The notes beneath the pieces were generated by a model that worked only from the letters and a program-made list of their open reading frames with translations, had not been told where the DNA came from and ran no database searches. This document shows positions 10,468 to 22,500 of a stretch of DNA of 64,000 nucleotides, one piece after another. The stretch spans positions 72,336,730 through 72,400,729 of the forward strand of contig OX578136.1 of the NCBI GenBank assembly GCA_951213105.1. Reading direction: 5' to 3'. The DNA comes from Amaurobius ferox. Taxonomy: Eukaryota > Arthropoda > Arachnida > Araneae > Amaurobiidae. Every line of letters begins with the position of its first letter. Positions within the stretch are counted from its first letter, which is position 1. The position numbers and the translations under genes are program-made.

Positions 10468-12787
10468 TATAAGATGCCTATCTATTTGTTAGTCAGCCTG
10501 TTCTTCTGTAGTGTCTCTAATGGAAAACCTAAATGACGTAAAATTTATGAAATTTATACAGGAGTACCGTACTTTTCTTCTGAGTGTAAAGACCTACCTC
10601 ATCGAGATTTCTTTTAAATACAAATTAGTTTTTTCAATTATTAAATATTGAAGCGCCATTTTCAGTCAAATCGGTTCCTTATCGATCGAAAATATTATAT
10701 CAGAGATTCCATCTCAACAACCTCAGAAATATCAAAGAACTCTCTTTAGAAAAAGACTTTGAATGAAATCGGTACTATCAGTTGACAAGTTAAACAGAAC
10801 GCACGTGCATTTACGTAGAGGGCGATTACACCTTTTGAAAATTTGAATGAATGAATTGTGGCGATAAGAAATCTATGAGTTATACTTTTAAATATAAAAT
10901 ACATTTAAGGACTTTTAATTTACTATTTAATGCTAAATTCATCAATTTACCATGGCCGTTATTCTCATATCGTGGAATTATATTTAATGTACATTGTTGT
11001 GCCGCAATAAGCCCTCCAATTATTTTGACCTTTTGAGTGAGTCCTGAAAAGAATTATTAATTAATATAAAAAGATTAGACCAATTTAAACTTAACAATAA
11101 CATTTATTAAAGATACAAAATACCTATTCAATTCCAATACATTAACTATTCTTCCTATTAATTATTTATTAAGATAGCATGTGAGAGGGGAGCACGTGAG
11201 ACCCTGAACCATATACCTAACGTATTTAATTACCTGTGGACATTTGAGGAACACATACCTTCAATTTGGGCCTTTGTAATAGACCATAATGCTTGCAAAT
11301 ACTTGGTTGCACTGAACACATCCCAGATCTCCCTTATTTGGGAACTTGCACGCAATATTCTGCTTCTTTAGTATTGTCGTTCTATCATAATGGCAGGCAC
11401 GCCTCCGCCCAAGTCATAACGTCGCAGTCGTTGCACACATCTTATTTCAGTCAAAACTCATAATCGTCTCCTAAGTCAAAATCCAAATGTTCTCTCCAAT
11501 GTCTGATATTCCATTCCTTCTTCGTCTGCATCTGATCTCGTTCTCTTTTCATCTGCGGTTCCTTCGGTGGTGGTGGTGGGGGGGGGGGGGGGGGGGTAAC
11601 TCCGTCTTTACTTCTTATTGGCGCTTATTGGTTCTTCTTTACCCAATTGCACCATTGCACATTTAGTATGGCCCAGCTCAGCCCCTCTGGTATTGCACCC
11701 CTAAATATATAGTCTTTTACCTTAAAGTTCAAGTCCTCATAAACCCTGTTGCCAGCCAGACCGCAGCTTTGTTTGCCGTTCTGGGCAACATAAATTTCAC
11801 AAATAAAAGTGTCTCATGTGAGAACAATTTCTGGTCTCACATGAATGAATGCAATTAATCCCTGCATTAAATTCCAGGTACATTTTCTAGTTATGTAATA
11901 ATGTATGATCATTATATTTAAAGATGAATTATTATGCTATATATGGCAATGTTTTTCCGCAAAACTCTCAGCACTCTACTTTGCAATTTCTTAATATTAG
12001 TTATAAATTATAAAACATCAAAATAAACTGAATGTCCTTTTTCATTAATCTGCTGACAGTATTTGAGAACATTTCAACTACGAATATTTATTCTACTTCT
12101 TCCAGGAATATCTTGATTCTTATTTGAATTATACGCACATGCGGAAATAAAGGTGGTGATTAATGTTGACTTTCTGTCAAGTAAAAGTAAATGCAGTCAA
12201 AATTGTAAAAGTGCAAGGGACATTGGATAAAGTGACAGATGCGCATGGGTATTAGGTTAGCGTGAAAAGTATATGGAAAATTGCTTTGTGAAATTCTATT
12301 GACTGGAGGGTATACTGTATAAGAAATTGTCTATCTGCTCTATAAAAACACACCTTGCCATATGTATATGTGTGTGTTTTTTAATCTGCCCACGGATTTA
12401 ATATGCGAAGCCAGTAAAATAAGTAAGAAGAAGTATGTGTTGAAACGAAGTCAGTAGTATAAACAGAAGTACGTGTTGAAAATAGAGGTATGGTTTAAAT
12501 AGGAGAAATAAATCTCAGTATGAGAGTTGTAAACCGTAAAAACGAAGAAATAATAAGATTTCTAATTATTTGCAAAAAATAATACATATATAAATCTCCG
12601 AACCTTTGGGCTATTTAAGAATTTACAATGCAAATTCTCAAAGGTGTTTCCTAAGGAAGGAACGCTTTCACATTACAGATAACAGCATCCATAGAACAAT
12701 TACAAAACTTTACTTTGAGCACAATCAATAAACTACAAAATTCCAACGTAAACTGCAACGCAAATGAAATGCAATGAGCCTATATAC
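10468..12787. other. No gene recognised; one S-repeat copy and a poly-G tract
   Basis: About 2.3 kb. A (GGT)n/(G)n run sits at about 11566-11596. A short inverted pair CATGTGAGA/TCTCACATG lies at 11815-11843. An S-family copy ('ctgacagtatttgagaac') lies near 12040-12250. No reading frame here shows a domain that I can identify. Confidence 0.5.
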
Positions 12788-13965
12788 AGGGTGTCCCAAA
12801 AACATTGACCTCGGCTTTTATTCTTTAAATATTGATCTTAGACATATATAATAAATTACAAAGTTGAGTAGAAAAGGTACAGAATTTCATGAAATCGATT
12901 AAAATTTTCAAGGTAATTAGATTTTAAGGAATACAAAATTTAAATTTTTATACTGCCCTCTTACAAAAACATTTCCAATGAGTAAAATGTGCCCCATACA
13001 CTAATAAGGTGATTGTACAAAATTTCAACATATTATAATAAAAAGTCCCAGAAATATAAAAAGACAAAAATGCTGACTTAAACCACTTTTCAATGCATCG
13101 ACATGTGTTCTCAGAGGAGAAAAATCATGTCGGCAGATCGTCAGGGTCATATACAAATTACGAAAGAAAACAATGATTACATAAATAAATAATAATTTTG
13201 TTATTTAAGTATTTAATTCTGTACTGTGTAGAAATAATAACTTTACACACAGATACAAAGCTTGTTCAAAATGTTTTCTATCCATGCCAAAAATCCATGA
13301 AAGATAATAGTCAGATATTATTTGCCTATGATACATTTCTGCATTGAGTCATTTGCACTCTTGCTTTAAATATTTACATTTTAATTTGTGATTAATCCCT
13401 CACTAACTATGTTTAAACATATTTCTGGAACTTTTTATGATAAAATGTTGAAATTTGGTACATCACCTTACTAGTGTATGGGACACATTTACTCATTGGA
13501 AATATTTTTCTACGGGTACCGTATAAAAATTTAAATTTTGTATTTTTTCAAATTTAATCCCCTGAATATTTTTGCCGATTTCATAAAATTCTGTACCCTT
13601 TTTCACGCAAATTTGTAATTTATGATACATATCTAAGATCAATTTTTAAGGAATAAAAGCCGAAGATAATGATTTTGGGACACCCTGTCTGATAGCTCCA
13701 AATTTTACCGAAATTTGGTACATCATCTTATTAATGTATGGGCCACATTTTACTCATTGGAAATGTTTACCTACGGGGGGGCGTATAAAAATTTAAATTT
13801 TGTATTTTTTCAAATTTAATCCCCTGAAAATTTTTACCGATTTCATAAAATTCCGTACTCTTTTTTACGCAACTTTGTAATTTATCATGCATGTCTAAGA
13901 TCAATATTTAAGGAATAAAAGCCGAAGACAATGATTTTGGGATACCGTGTCTGATAGCTTCAATT
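12788..13965. mobile_element. Foldback-type element with ~270-bp inverted arms and a duplicated right arm
   Basis: The left arm (about 12788-13055) starts CAGGGTGTCCCAAAA, and the first right arm (about 13420-13686) ends TTTTGGGACACCCTG. Landmarks mirror each other along the arms, for example 'ccccatacactaataaggtg' against 'caccttactagtgtatggg'. The right arm is then repeated in the same orientation at about 13700-13965, ending 'attttgggataccgtgt'. The loop (13056-13419) has no coding potential. Probably a non-autonomous DNA element; no clear target duplication was found, so the superfamily is not assigned. Confidence 0.75.
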
Positions 13966-13998
13966 TTTTTTTTACGACTGTGAGCAATCTACGCACTA

Positions 13999-14584
13999 AA
14001 TGGCGTTGCACAATGAGAGAACTTTTGTGAGATTGATCCCCTTCAAGACACGGGGTTCTGCATCGCTTCATGTCGAATATAGGGAATACATGGCTATTAC
14101 AAAGTCGTATAACGTTTCAAAATTATTAGAAAGCGTTTGCGTTTTCGTCCCTCAGCAAAAAAAATTCAGGGAACTCGAAAAAAGGGGCATACAATCTAAC
14201 TCCCTCCTCCCCAAAAACCAAACATTTAGACAATGTAGCAGAATAAAAATGGCTTTATTATACACAAAATACAAAATATTCACCTTAAGATCCATACGAT
14301 CCATACGAGCACATGTAATGACATGTCGTCGCGTGTTTTCAAGTTTATTTACGTTTATATTTTTATATGCATGTAATTTAAATTGCCCCCTTTAAAATCG
14401 TTATTTAGAGATATATTTTCCATATTTTACTAAAGAACAAAAAGGTTTTAAACCGATTTTGAAACGCTCTGCATTTTCATAAGTGAATACTTTCCTATCT
14501 CTAACAGGAAACGAGATAACCCCCAGTACCCTGCCAAAGAAGGGAAATCGACCCCACAAAAGTTGTCTCGTCGTGTAGCGCCAT
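13999..14584. repeat. Imperfect inverted repeat pair of about 45 bp
   Basis: ATGGCGTTGCACAATGAGAG (from 13999) with the following ACTTTTGTGAGATTGATCCC is mirrored by the reverse complement of about 14535-14584, which reads ATGGCGCTACACGACGAGAC and then AACTTTTGTGGGGTCGATTT. These could be the ends of an old DNA element of about 0.6 kb or two copies of a dispersed repeat. The overlapping 131-codon frame (14000-14395) starts inside this repeat and has no recognisable domain. Confidence 0.5.
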
Positions 14585-14599
14585 TGGGGTTTCTTGTGT

Positions 14600-15932
14600 A
14601 CCTGCATAAAAAATGTATATGATGACTCTAATACTTTTCAAGTAATTTACCTGATCCGTGACGTTACATGATCCAGCATACATAACTGATCCAAAACTTT
14701 GATATTATTTCAGCTTCTTAATATCAAGTATTCACAAAACGCGTAGGAAGTTATGCCAAACGTTGTTGTTTCGTTAAATTAGTGACAGTATTTGACAACC
14801 TTTCAAGTTTTCGACGAAGATTATAAATTTTGCAGTTTCCCGTGGGACAAACTTCACTTTATACTACAGTTTTAACATTAACATGTGTAATTTGAAGTGG
14901 TGAGCACTGTTGAAGTTCTTGTCACATGTAAATTGCCGGGAAATTTGACAAACAGCTGATAACTTATACATGTAAGAGATCAAATGAGTTTGAGAAAAGT
15001 GACAATGCATGATCATTTTGGAAAATTCAGAAAATATTTTTATATTTGAATTCGTTAAATACTAAGAAGTTTATAGTTTTTTGTTATTTTTTATTTGCAA
15101 GTTTTTGTTGATACACACAAAAACTATAAATTATTTCAATATAATACTATAAAAATTAGTGAAAAACACTATTACTCGATATGGATTATTAAAAAACATC
15201 CCATATTTTGCATATTTCGAATGAAAGAGGGTGTATGTGTTATGTGTGACGATGATAGAAAGCTACTATAGCTGGATGATAGCTAGATGATACTATAGCT
15301 AGATGATAGAAAAATGTTTCAATACTTTTATTCAAAAATTTATTCACCAAAAGCACAAAATTCTTACAAAAGCACTTTTCAACCAAAAGTGCTTTTGTAA
15401 GAATTGTATTAAAGTATAGTATTAAGAATCAAAACTAAAATTATGAATATACAAAGTTAAATAGTAGATTTTAAAGTAAATTTTTAACGGTTAATCCTTC
15501 TTCTTCGTAATAACGGGAATACTTAGGCATTGACAAAAATTAGACAAAAAGCAGTGGCAAATGATGTGGCATGGCTAGTTTGGCGTCGCCAGACCATTAG
15601 AATTGGAGGTATCATTAAAATAAAATTTTCTACATTCAATACTTTACTTGGAAATTTTAAATTAAACACCTGTAAGCTAGAAAAAGGGTTTATCAGATCC
15701 TCCAGTCATACCTTTCGACCTTTACAATGAAGTAGAGAATGCGATGATGCGATAGGGAGCCGACGAAGTTTTCAGCAAATTCAGGACGAAATTATTGCTT
15801 CTACGCATGTAGCTCTATGCAGCCCAGCTCTTGGCAAGATGCCAGGTCATGCAGCCGAATTTCCGCCGTACTGAACATCCGATAGGGGGTAGCGCTCGTG
15901 AGCAATTGCTATTATTTGCAGCGTTGTAATAT
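14600..15932. other. No gene recognised; S-repeat copy and a 21-bp hairpin
   Basis: An S-family copy lies near 14765-14950. A perfect 21-bp inverted pair with a 5-base loop occupies 15359-15405 (left arm AATTCTTACAAAAGCACTTTT), with looser outer pairing. Short 'atagctagatgat' repeats lie at 15268-15310. The GC-richer 15733-15927 stretch next to the LTR element is unassigned. Confidence 0.55.
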
Positions 15933-17287
15933 TGTCGCATCGGGAGAGTCACGAGATCAGTGTCGCATCAGAACCCTTCCCGACGACAGAGTCACATCGG
16001 CGGTGGATTCGGCTCCGGAGTCAAATCGGCGGGAGTCGAACGAAAGTGAAACCGAAACCGATCTCACGACCGATATGCACAGAAGAATCGAAGATATGCA
16101 GACCAATACATTGCGTCACAGAATAATCACACATAATTCACATAAAATACTCACATATAACTCACTTATATTAACTCGCATGTAACCCAGGAGTACTTAC
16201 GGTCTGGAGACATTAGTCCACAGATGGGTAGAAGAATAAAAGACAGAATTCAGGGTGTGCAAATAATTTAACTCATTAAACCAAATATTCATATTTATTC
16301 TTACGTAAGCCATTTAAATTTTATATATATATATTCCAAACAAATAATATTCAATATCCATTTCACAATAATACCTTCAGTAAATACTACCATCTCTTTC
16401 ACTAGAGAACTTTATGCAAAGTAAATTAACATTCAGTTAACATTATATCAATCACACTCTTTAGAATCTTTATCAATTTAAATTTCTATATAGACAATTA
16501 TCAATATATTTTCAATAAGAATTCCAATTAAAATACGTTAGATTATAAGCCTTAAATTTATACCAGTGCTTGGAATGAATAACTTAAAGATCCACTGTTC
16601 ATGCAATTGAATTTTAGTAATTTTACCTCACAGTTCGTTCTGTAAATAAAACAAGTCCACCTAATTTCAGAACATCCGATCCTAACTTTAAACATGGCTG
16701 AAGGACATTTCCGCAAATTATATCCAAACTGAAGTATAACGACATCAGCATTCATAATTCAGTCGAGCAAGCAGCCACGCCCGGGTTTCCGGACAACGGT
16801 CAAATCACAACCTAAAACAGAAAATTAAAGCATTAAATTTTGAATAAAATTCCAGATCCCGGTGCCTTTCTTCCTCGGGCATCTTCCCGGATTAGATTTT
16901 GGAAAAATCAATAATCCACAGCAATATGGGGCCACCGGCCCTACTCTCTTTGTTCCGTTTTCTCCTCCGAAAACTTACATCCGAACTTCTCAAAGTTCTT
17001 CTCCAAAAAGCCCCCGAACACGGCCGCAACTGCCCGACAACAGCCAAGAAGCTCTCCCATTGGCTGCCGAGCAGAGGAGAAGTTTCGCTTTTCGAAAACT
17101 TCCCACAGACGAGGCAGGCGCCGCGAAAAAACAACAGCAGAACATTAAATTCACATTCTCGAACGAAACTAGACTTTCACTCGTAAATGAATCTGGACAA
17201 GGCTTAACACAATGCAGGCGTTGAAAAGGAGAGATTTCCAAGCCGCGATTCTCAAACTGTCGAATCGAACATACATGCGATACGACA
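15933..17287 (-). repeat. 3' LTR
   Basis: 1355 bp, the minus-strand 3' copy. It is bounded by TGTCGCATCGGG at the plus-strand left end and GCGATACGACA at the right end. A plus-strand frame of 120 codons inside it (16862-17224) is antisense to the element and is duplicated in the other LTR; I see no domain in it. Confidence 0.97.
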
Positions 17288-17301
17288 TTTCCTCCCCCTG
17301 G
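17288..17301 (-). promoter_or_regulatory. Polypurine tract
   Basis: On the minus strand, immediately before the 3' LTR, the sequence is CAGGGGGAGGAAA, a purine run of the kind that primes plus-strand DNA synthesis. It abuts the LTR start TGTCG exactly. Confidence 0.85.
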
Positions 17302-19563
17302 GAGGAAAAAATTTCGAACCAGTGAGAAATTTTTTTTTATCTCACACACATACACAACATTAACAATTACAAAAGAATACTAGGAACCTTTAAGTGTAAT
17401 ACCAACTCAGAGAACAATTTCTATTGAGTCAGCAATTTAGCAGAACATTTTGAAGCAAGGGAAGTGTGACGCGTTCACACATCCCACCTGAAGATCCGAA
17501 TGCACAGGCAGTACATCCATCACCGCAGGGCAAAGACCAAAAGGGCCAAACGATGACAACAAGACGTCCCAACAGCAAAAAGGAACCTTTACAAAGTATA
17601 AACATATATTAAATACACTGAAATACATACACAAATACATGAATACATGAAGACGTCAGGGCACTTTTGCCTGACAGCAAAATTTCAATTTCCAAAATTC
17701 TCAAATTTCAGAAAACAAATGATATGAATATATGTAATAATGATATGATGCAAGATGAAAACAGTTATGTCAAATAACAATGTCACTTTCAATACACTAA
17801 GTGACCACAATAAAATAAACACTAATTTATAACAACACAATGAGATTAAATATATTTCATGAAACAAACAAACACATGAGTTCTCTTTACTCATTCAACT
17901 TTTCTCACTTTAAATTCACTTTAAAGTTCTTTTGTATTACACTTACAAAAATCATTTTCATTTCTAATAATTCTATTATCATTAATTTCAACTTTTAATA
18001 ATTTCACTATTATTATCACCATAATTATTACTATGCATAGTTTCAACATGAATTTAACTTCAATCCTTAACTTATTAAATTCTCGAAATAATTATATGTT
18101 CTCAAAACAATTCTCAAAATCAATTTACATCTTCCAAAATACATGTATTTTTCAAATTAAATGTAAGTTTCTCAAATTAAATGTATGTTTTCCAAAATAA
18201 ATATATGTTCCAATTAAGTACATGTGAATGTGATCACATTTCAAATATCACCAACAAACAATGAGCACTGAGAGAGAGAACGAGAGAGAAAAAATTTGAC
18301 TTCAAAGAAATTCCGTCAGTTATGTACTGTAAGTGAAGATGGCCTATCCAAAAACACACATCTGGCGGGACAGTAGTCGGGTTGCCAGAATAAAAAGGGA
18401 GTGTAAAACAAAAAAAAATTACCCGCGCGCAGGATCCACGCAGCAGAAATCAGTCACAGAGATCGCGCCCCTCAATTCAATATTTTCAATGTAAAAATTT
18501 TGAACAGACTCACAGCAGTGAGCTGTCCACGGCGACTTCCATCATCCTTCCTTCATCAACTTTACTTTCCCACTGGTCAGGCTTCCGATCCGCATCTAGT
18601 GGGAGTAGAAAGCAGTCGTCATCTCTGGTTCCAATCACCACCGCAAGGGTCGGACAATTAATTTGCCAGCGTGCATCTTCTTCCAGGCTCGTGATAAGTG
18701 TATCTGTTTGTGTACACCAGAAGTTTTCCAAAAGGTTGTTGCAGCAAAGGTTCCATTCCAATGATGACTAACTAAAAATGTGTGGCAGAAAACATCAGTC
18801 AAGGAAAAAAAAATAATATGTATACAGGAATTCAAAGAAAATCAAATTCATCAATTTCAAAAATTTCCAGGCCAAAATCAATTCATCTCTCTCAGTCTCA
18901 AAATCAATTTCCGCTTGTCAAAGAAATTATATATATATTTTTTTTTTCAAATGTCATATACTCTTATTATTCATTAATTAACTGAAATCACAGTTATTCA
19001 CAACTCAAAACATTTAAACTTTCAATAAAATTATTTTCAAACAGTAAATTTTTTTAAAATTATTTTTGTAATTAACAACAAATTTTCTTTCTTTTAACTT
19101 AATTTCATTTGTTTAATATGACAACATTTTGTGAAAAACATCACAACATCAGAATAAATTATCAAAATATCATTTTTAGACAACTCAGCCAAACACCAAC
19201 AGGCAGAGCAAATTCTCTCAAAAAATTTTAAAGTTCAATAGAGTTCAAGATGAGAGTTGCTCAAAACATTTATGAAAATCATTTAAATCAGTTATAAATT
19301 TTAATTTACACCACCAAATTAAGTTTCACAACAAACACATCAAATATTTCAACATTTCAATTAACATATGTGTAACAACATTTTACTGAATTATCAAGAC
19401 ACTTTTATTTTATTTTATTTTTTTTTTTTCAAAAATTGACTATTAATTTTAAAAGATAATGGTTGGAAAGTAACATAATAAACAATCACCAAATAAATAA
19501 AATGTATCTCAACAATAATTTCTTTTATAATTGAGAATTTTTTTTGAAAAATGTGAAACTTAT
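17302..19563 (-). other. Long 3' untranslated region of the LTR element
   Basis: About 2.26 kb between the pol stop and the polypurine tract. It is AT-rich with an AG-rich patch near 18268-18292, and contains the exon-like segment at 18514-18767. I see no envelope-type frame: no long ORF, signal peptide or membrane anchor. The element therefore looks like an intracellular retrotransposon rather than an errantivirus with env. Confidence 0.75.
18514..18767 (-). other. Exon-like open segment between pol and the 3' LTR
   Basis: On the minus strand a 254-bp, GC-richer open segment is preceded by TTTTTAGTTAG (acceptor-like) and followed by GTGAGT (donor-like). It is open for about 83 codons and includes NCPTLAVVIGTRDDDCFLLP, unlike the AT-rich Asn/Lys-rich style of gag and pol. 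It stands where an envelope or accessory exon would be. No domain is recognised. It could be a captured host exon, an accessory exon or chance. Confidence 0.4.
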
Positions 19564-22500
19564 TTAATAAAATCTACTATTGTATGCTCTCAAATTGTAT
19601 GGTGTTTTTGTACTTCTGTTTGCATTGAAAACATTTTGTTTTTGTTGTGGTGAGTAACTGTTATTGTAAATAACTCTGCTTTTCCTAATGTTAGGATTTG
19701 AATTCACTCTTGTAAAAATTTGTCGGTTTGCATCAGCATGAAAATTTGACTGTTTTCCAGGAACAGAAGGATTCACAGGAGCAGGAAGGTTAAATCTAAC
19801 TCTTTTTACAGATTCTTTTGTTTTTTGTTTGTTAGCTGGGTTAGATAAACATGGCTTCAGGATCACTGTATCTTTTCTAGATTGAATATTGGATGAAGAG
19901 TTATTTTGTTTTGGATTTACACTTTCACTTCCAGCCTTTTTTTGTTGAGTAAATTTTTGAAGTTCCTTCCTTCTAGGAGGTAATAAAGTAAGTCTATTCA
20001 CATGGACCAATTGTTCATTCTTCGGATTCATTATGTGTTGTATCAAGAAATTCACTGGTGATGTTTTCTTAATCACACGAAAGGGTCCTTTATTAAAAGA
20101 GCTTAATTTCTTCGACTGTCCCTGGGGCAAATGAGGCGTATACAAGTAAACCAAATCACCAATTTTGATTTCAGGTTGCTTAGCTTTCTTATGCTGTTGT
20201 GATATTTGTGAGTTTTCTACTTTTTCTAAATTTCTCTTAACCAAGTCATACATTTTTTTCAATCGAAATTGTAGATCTTCACCGTATTCATATGTAGAGT
20301 CGTATGTAGGGATTTTAAAACCGGAAATGAGTGTATTGGGAACCGTCAAGTCTCTTCCATAGACTAAGTATGCAGGAGATTCACCTGTGGAGGCATGAAT
20401 TGCATTCCGATGAGCCAAAAGTGCAAATTGGATCAATCTGTCCCAATTATTTTTATCATCATAAGCAATGTTTTTTAATGACCTGAGGAGAGTTCCATTG
20501 AGACGCTCGACACAGCCATCTGAGCTAGGATGATATGGACTTGTAGTAGATTTACTAATACCTAATTTTTCATAAAAACTTTTCGCAGATCTTGATAAAA
20601 AATTCGAACCACAATCTGTGACCATAAATTGAGGTATACCATGCTGTGCTATAAAATGTTCTAGGCACTGCAAAATGTCATCAGTCTTTATAGAAGCGAG
20701 TGGGTACGCTTCAGGCCATCGAGTGAAGTAATCGGTAATCACCAAGATGTATTTTTTTCCTGAGTAAGAGGTAGGCAAGGGTCCAACACAGTCCATTGCG
20801 ACCCGTTGAAATGGATAACTTGATCTCGAAAATCTCTGGATTGGAGCTTTATTGTTTTTGTAACCTCTATTGATGACACAGATTTCACACGACGACACAT
20901 AATTACTTGTCTGGGAGTACATCCCTGTCCAATAGTATTTACGACTAATAGAAGCTAAAGTCCTTCTAAAACCGCAGTGAGCATAAGTGGGACAATCATG
21001 ATGCAACCAAAGTATTTCTGACACAAGTTCTTGAGGAACAACAATTCTCTCTTGGTATTGGTGTCTCAACTTCGGATTCTTGTGGGTGCACCATAAGGTT
21101 TCATCTTTTCGAAAAAATACTAGACTCTGAGGATATGGCATAATATTCTTTTCTAAGCAATCTATGATCTTGTTACATCTGGTGTCAGATTTCTGAGCAT
21201 TTTTTATTCTTACAAGTAAAGTTGGATGTGCAGAAATTTGTTCAAACTCTTTAATTGGCATGTTGTTGTCATTTTGCATATCTTCTTGATCATTTAAATT
21301 ATTATCCACAACACAAATTTCATTAGTTTGATTTTCATTTAAATTTCCAAAAACACTTTCACTCAAATTCTCATGAATATTGTTATTGTTGACACTAGGA
21401 ATTTTTGATACTAAATTAGGAGAATTTTGTTTCTTTGCATTATTGATAACTTTGTATTTAGACACAAATCTGTTGTTAGGAACAACATTCACTGGGTTTG
21501 CACAATCATTGACATTTCTTGACAAGTAGTCGGCTACTACATTTGCCTTTCCTGGCTTATGTATGATTTCATAATCAAATTGTGTTAATGAAGCAATCCA
21601 CCTTGCAAGTCTGGAAGTAGGGTCTTTCAATTTAAATATAAAGGATAGAGAGCTTTGGTCACAAAAAATAGTAAAATGTTTTCCAATCAGGTAATGTTTA
21701 TAGTAATTGGTAGCCCATACGACAGCAAGTGCTTCTCTTTCCACCACGCTGTACTTTTGTTCAGCATCATTTAACTTTCGACTCGCGTAAGAAATAGGGT
21801 GATAATCTCCATTTTCATCAGCTTGGGAAAGAAAACCACCCAAGGACTGATTCGAAGCATCAGTGTGTAGCACAAATGGTTTGTTAAAATCAGGGAGATT
21901 CAATATTGGTTTAGATAAGAGCTTTTTCTTAAGAATATCGAAGGATTTCTGAGCATCATCTGACCAAACAAATTTCTTTTTGTTGTCCTTGTTTTTTGTT
22001 TTTAAAATTTTGGTTAAAGGTACTGATATTTCTGCATAATTTTTGATAAATTTCCTGTAAAACCCTGTGAGACCAAGGAACTGCCTCACATTTTTCACTG
22101 ATTTTGGAATTTTAAAATTTTCAACTACTTCAACATTGTGAGGGTCAGGTTGCACTTTTCCTTCAGACACAAGGAAACCAAGGTACTTAATGGTTTTCCT
22201 AAAAAAATGACACTTGGAAGGCTTCAATTTCAAACCATGTTTTCCTAATCTTATGAAAATCTCTTCCAATTTCTTTAAGTGTTCTTCAAAAGAGCGAGAA
22301 GCGACTATTATGTCATCGATATATATTCCTGAGATTCCAGCCAAAACAAGCGACATAAGTCTTTGAAATGATGCAGGCGCATTTTTCAGCCCAAAAGGAG
22401 TTCTAAGCCACTCAAAGTGACCATCGGGTGTTGAAAAAGCAGTCTTTTCATAATCATCTGGATGAAGGCATAGTTGGTAAAATCCAGAGGTCAAATCAAG

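Noticed and set aside
14000..14395. 131-codon plus-strand frame
   Set aside because: Starts inside a dispersed inverted repeat, has low-complexity composition and no recognisable domain.
16862..17224. 120-codon frame, present twice (also 27094-27456)
   Set aside because: It lies in the LTRs, antisense to the element, and is duplicated only because the LTRs are. No domain.
17302..19563. Envelope gene of the LTR element
   Set aside because: No long frame, signal peptide or membrane anchor on the minus strand between pol and the 3' LTR.
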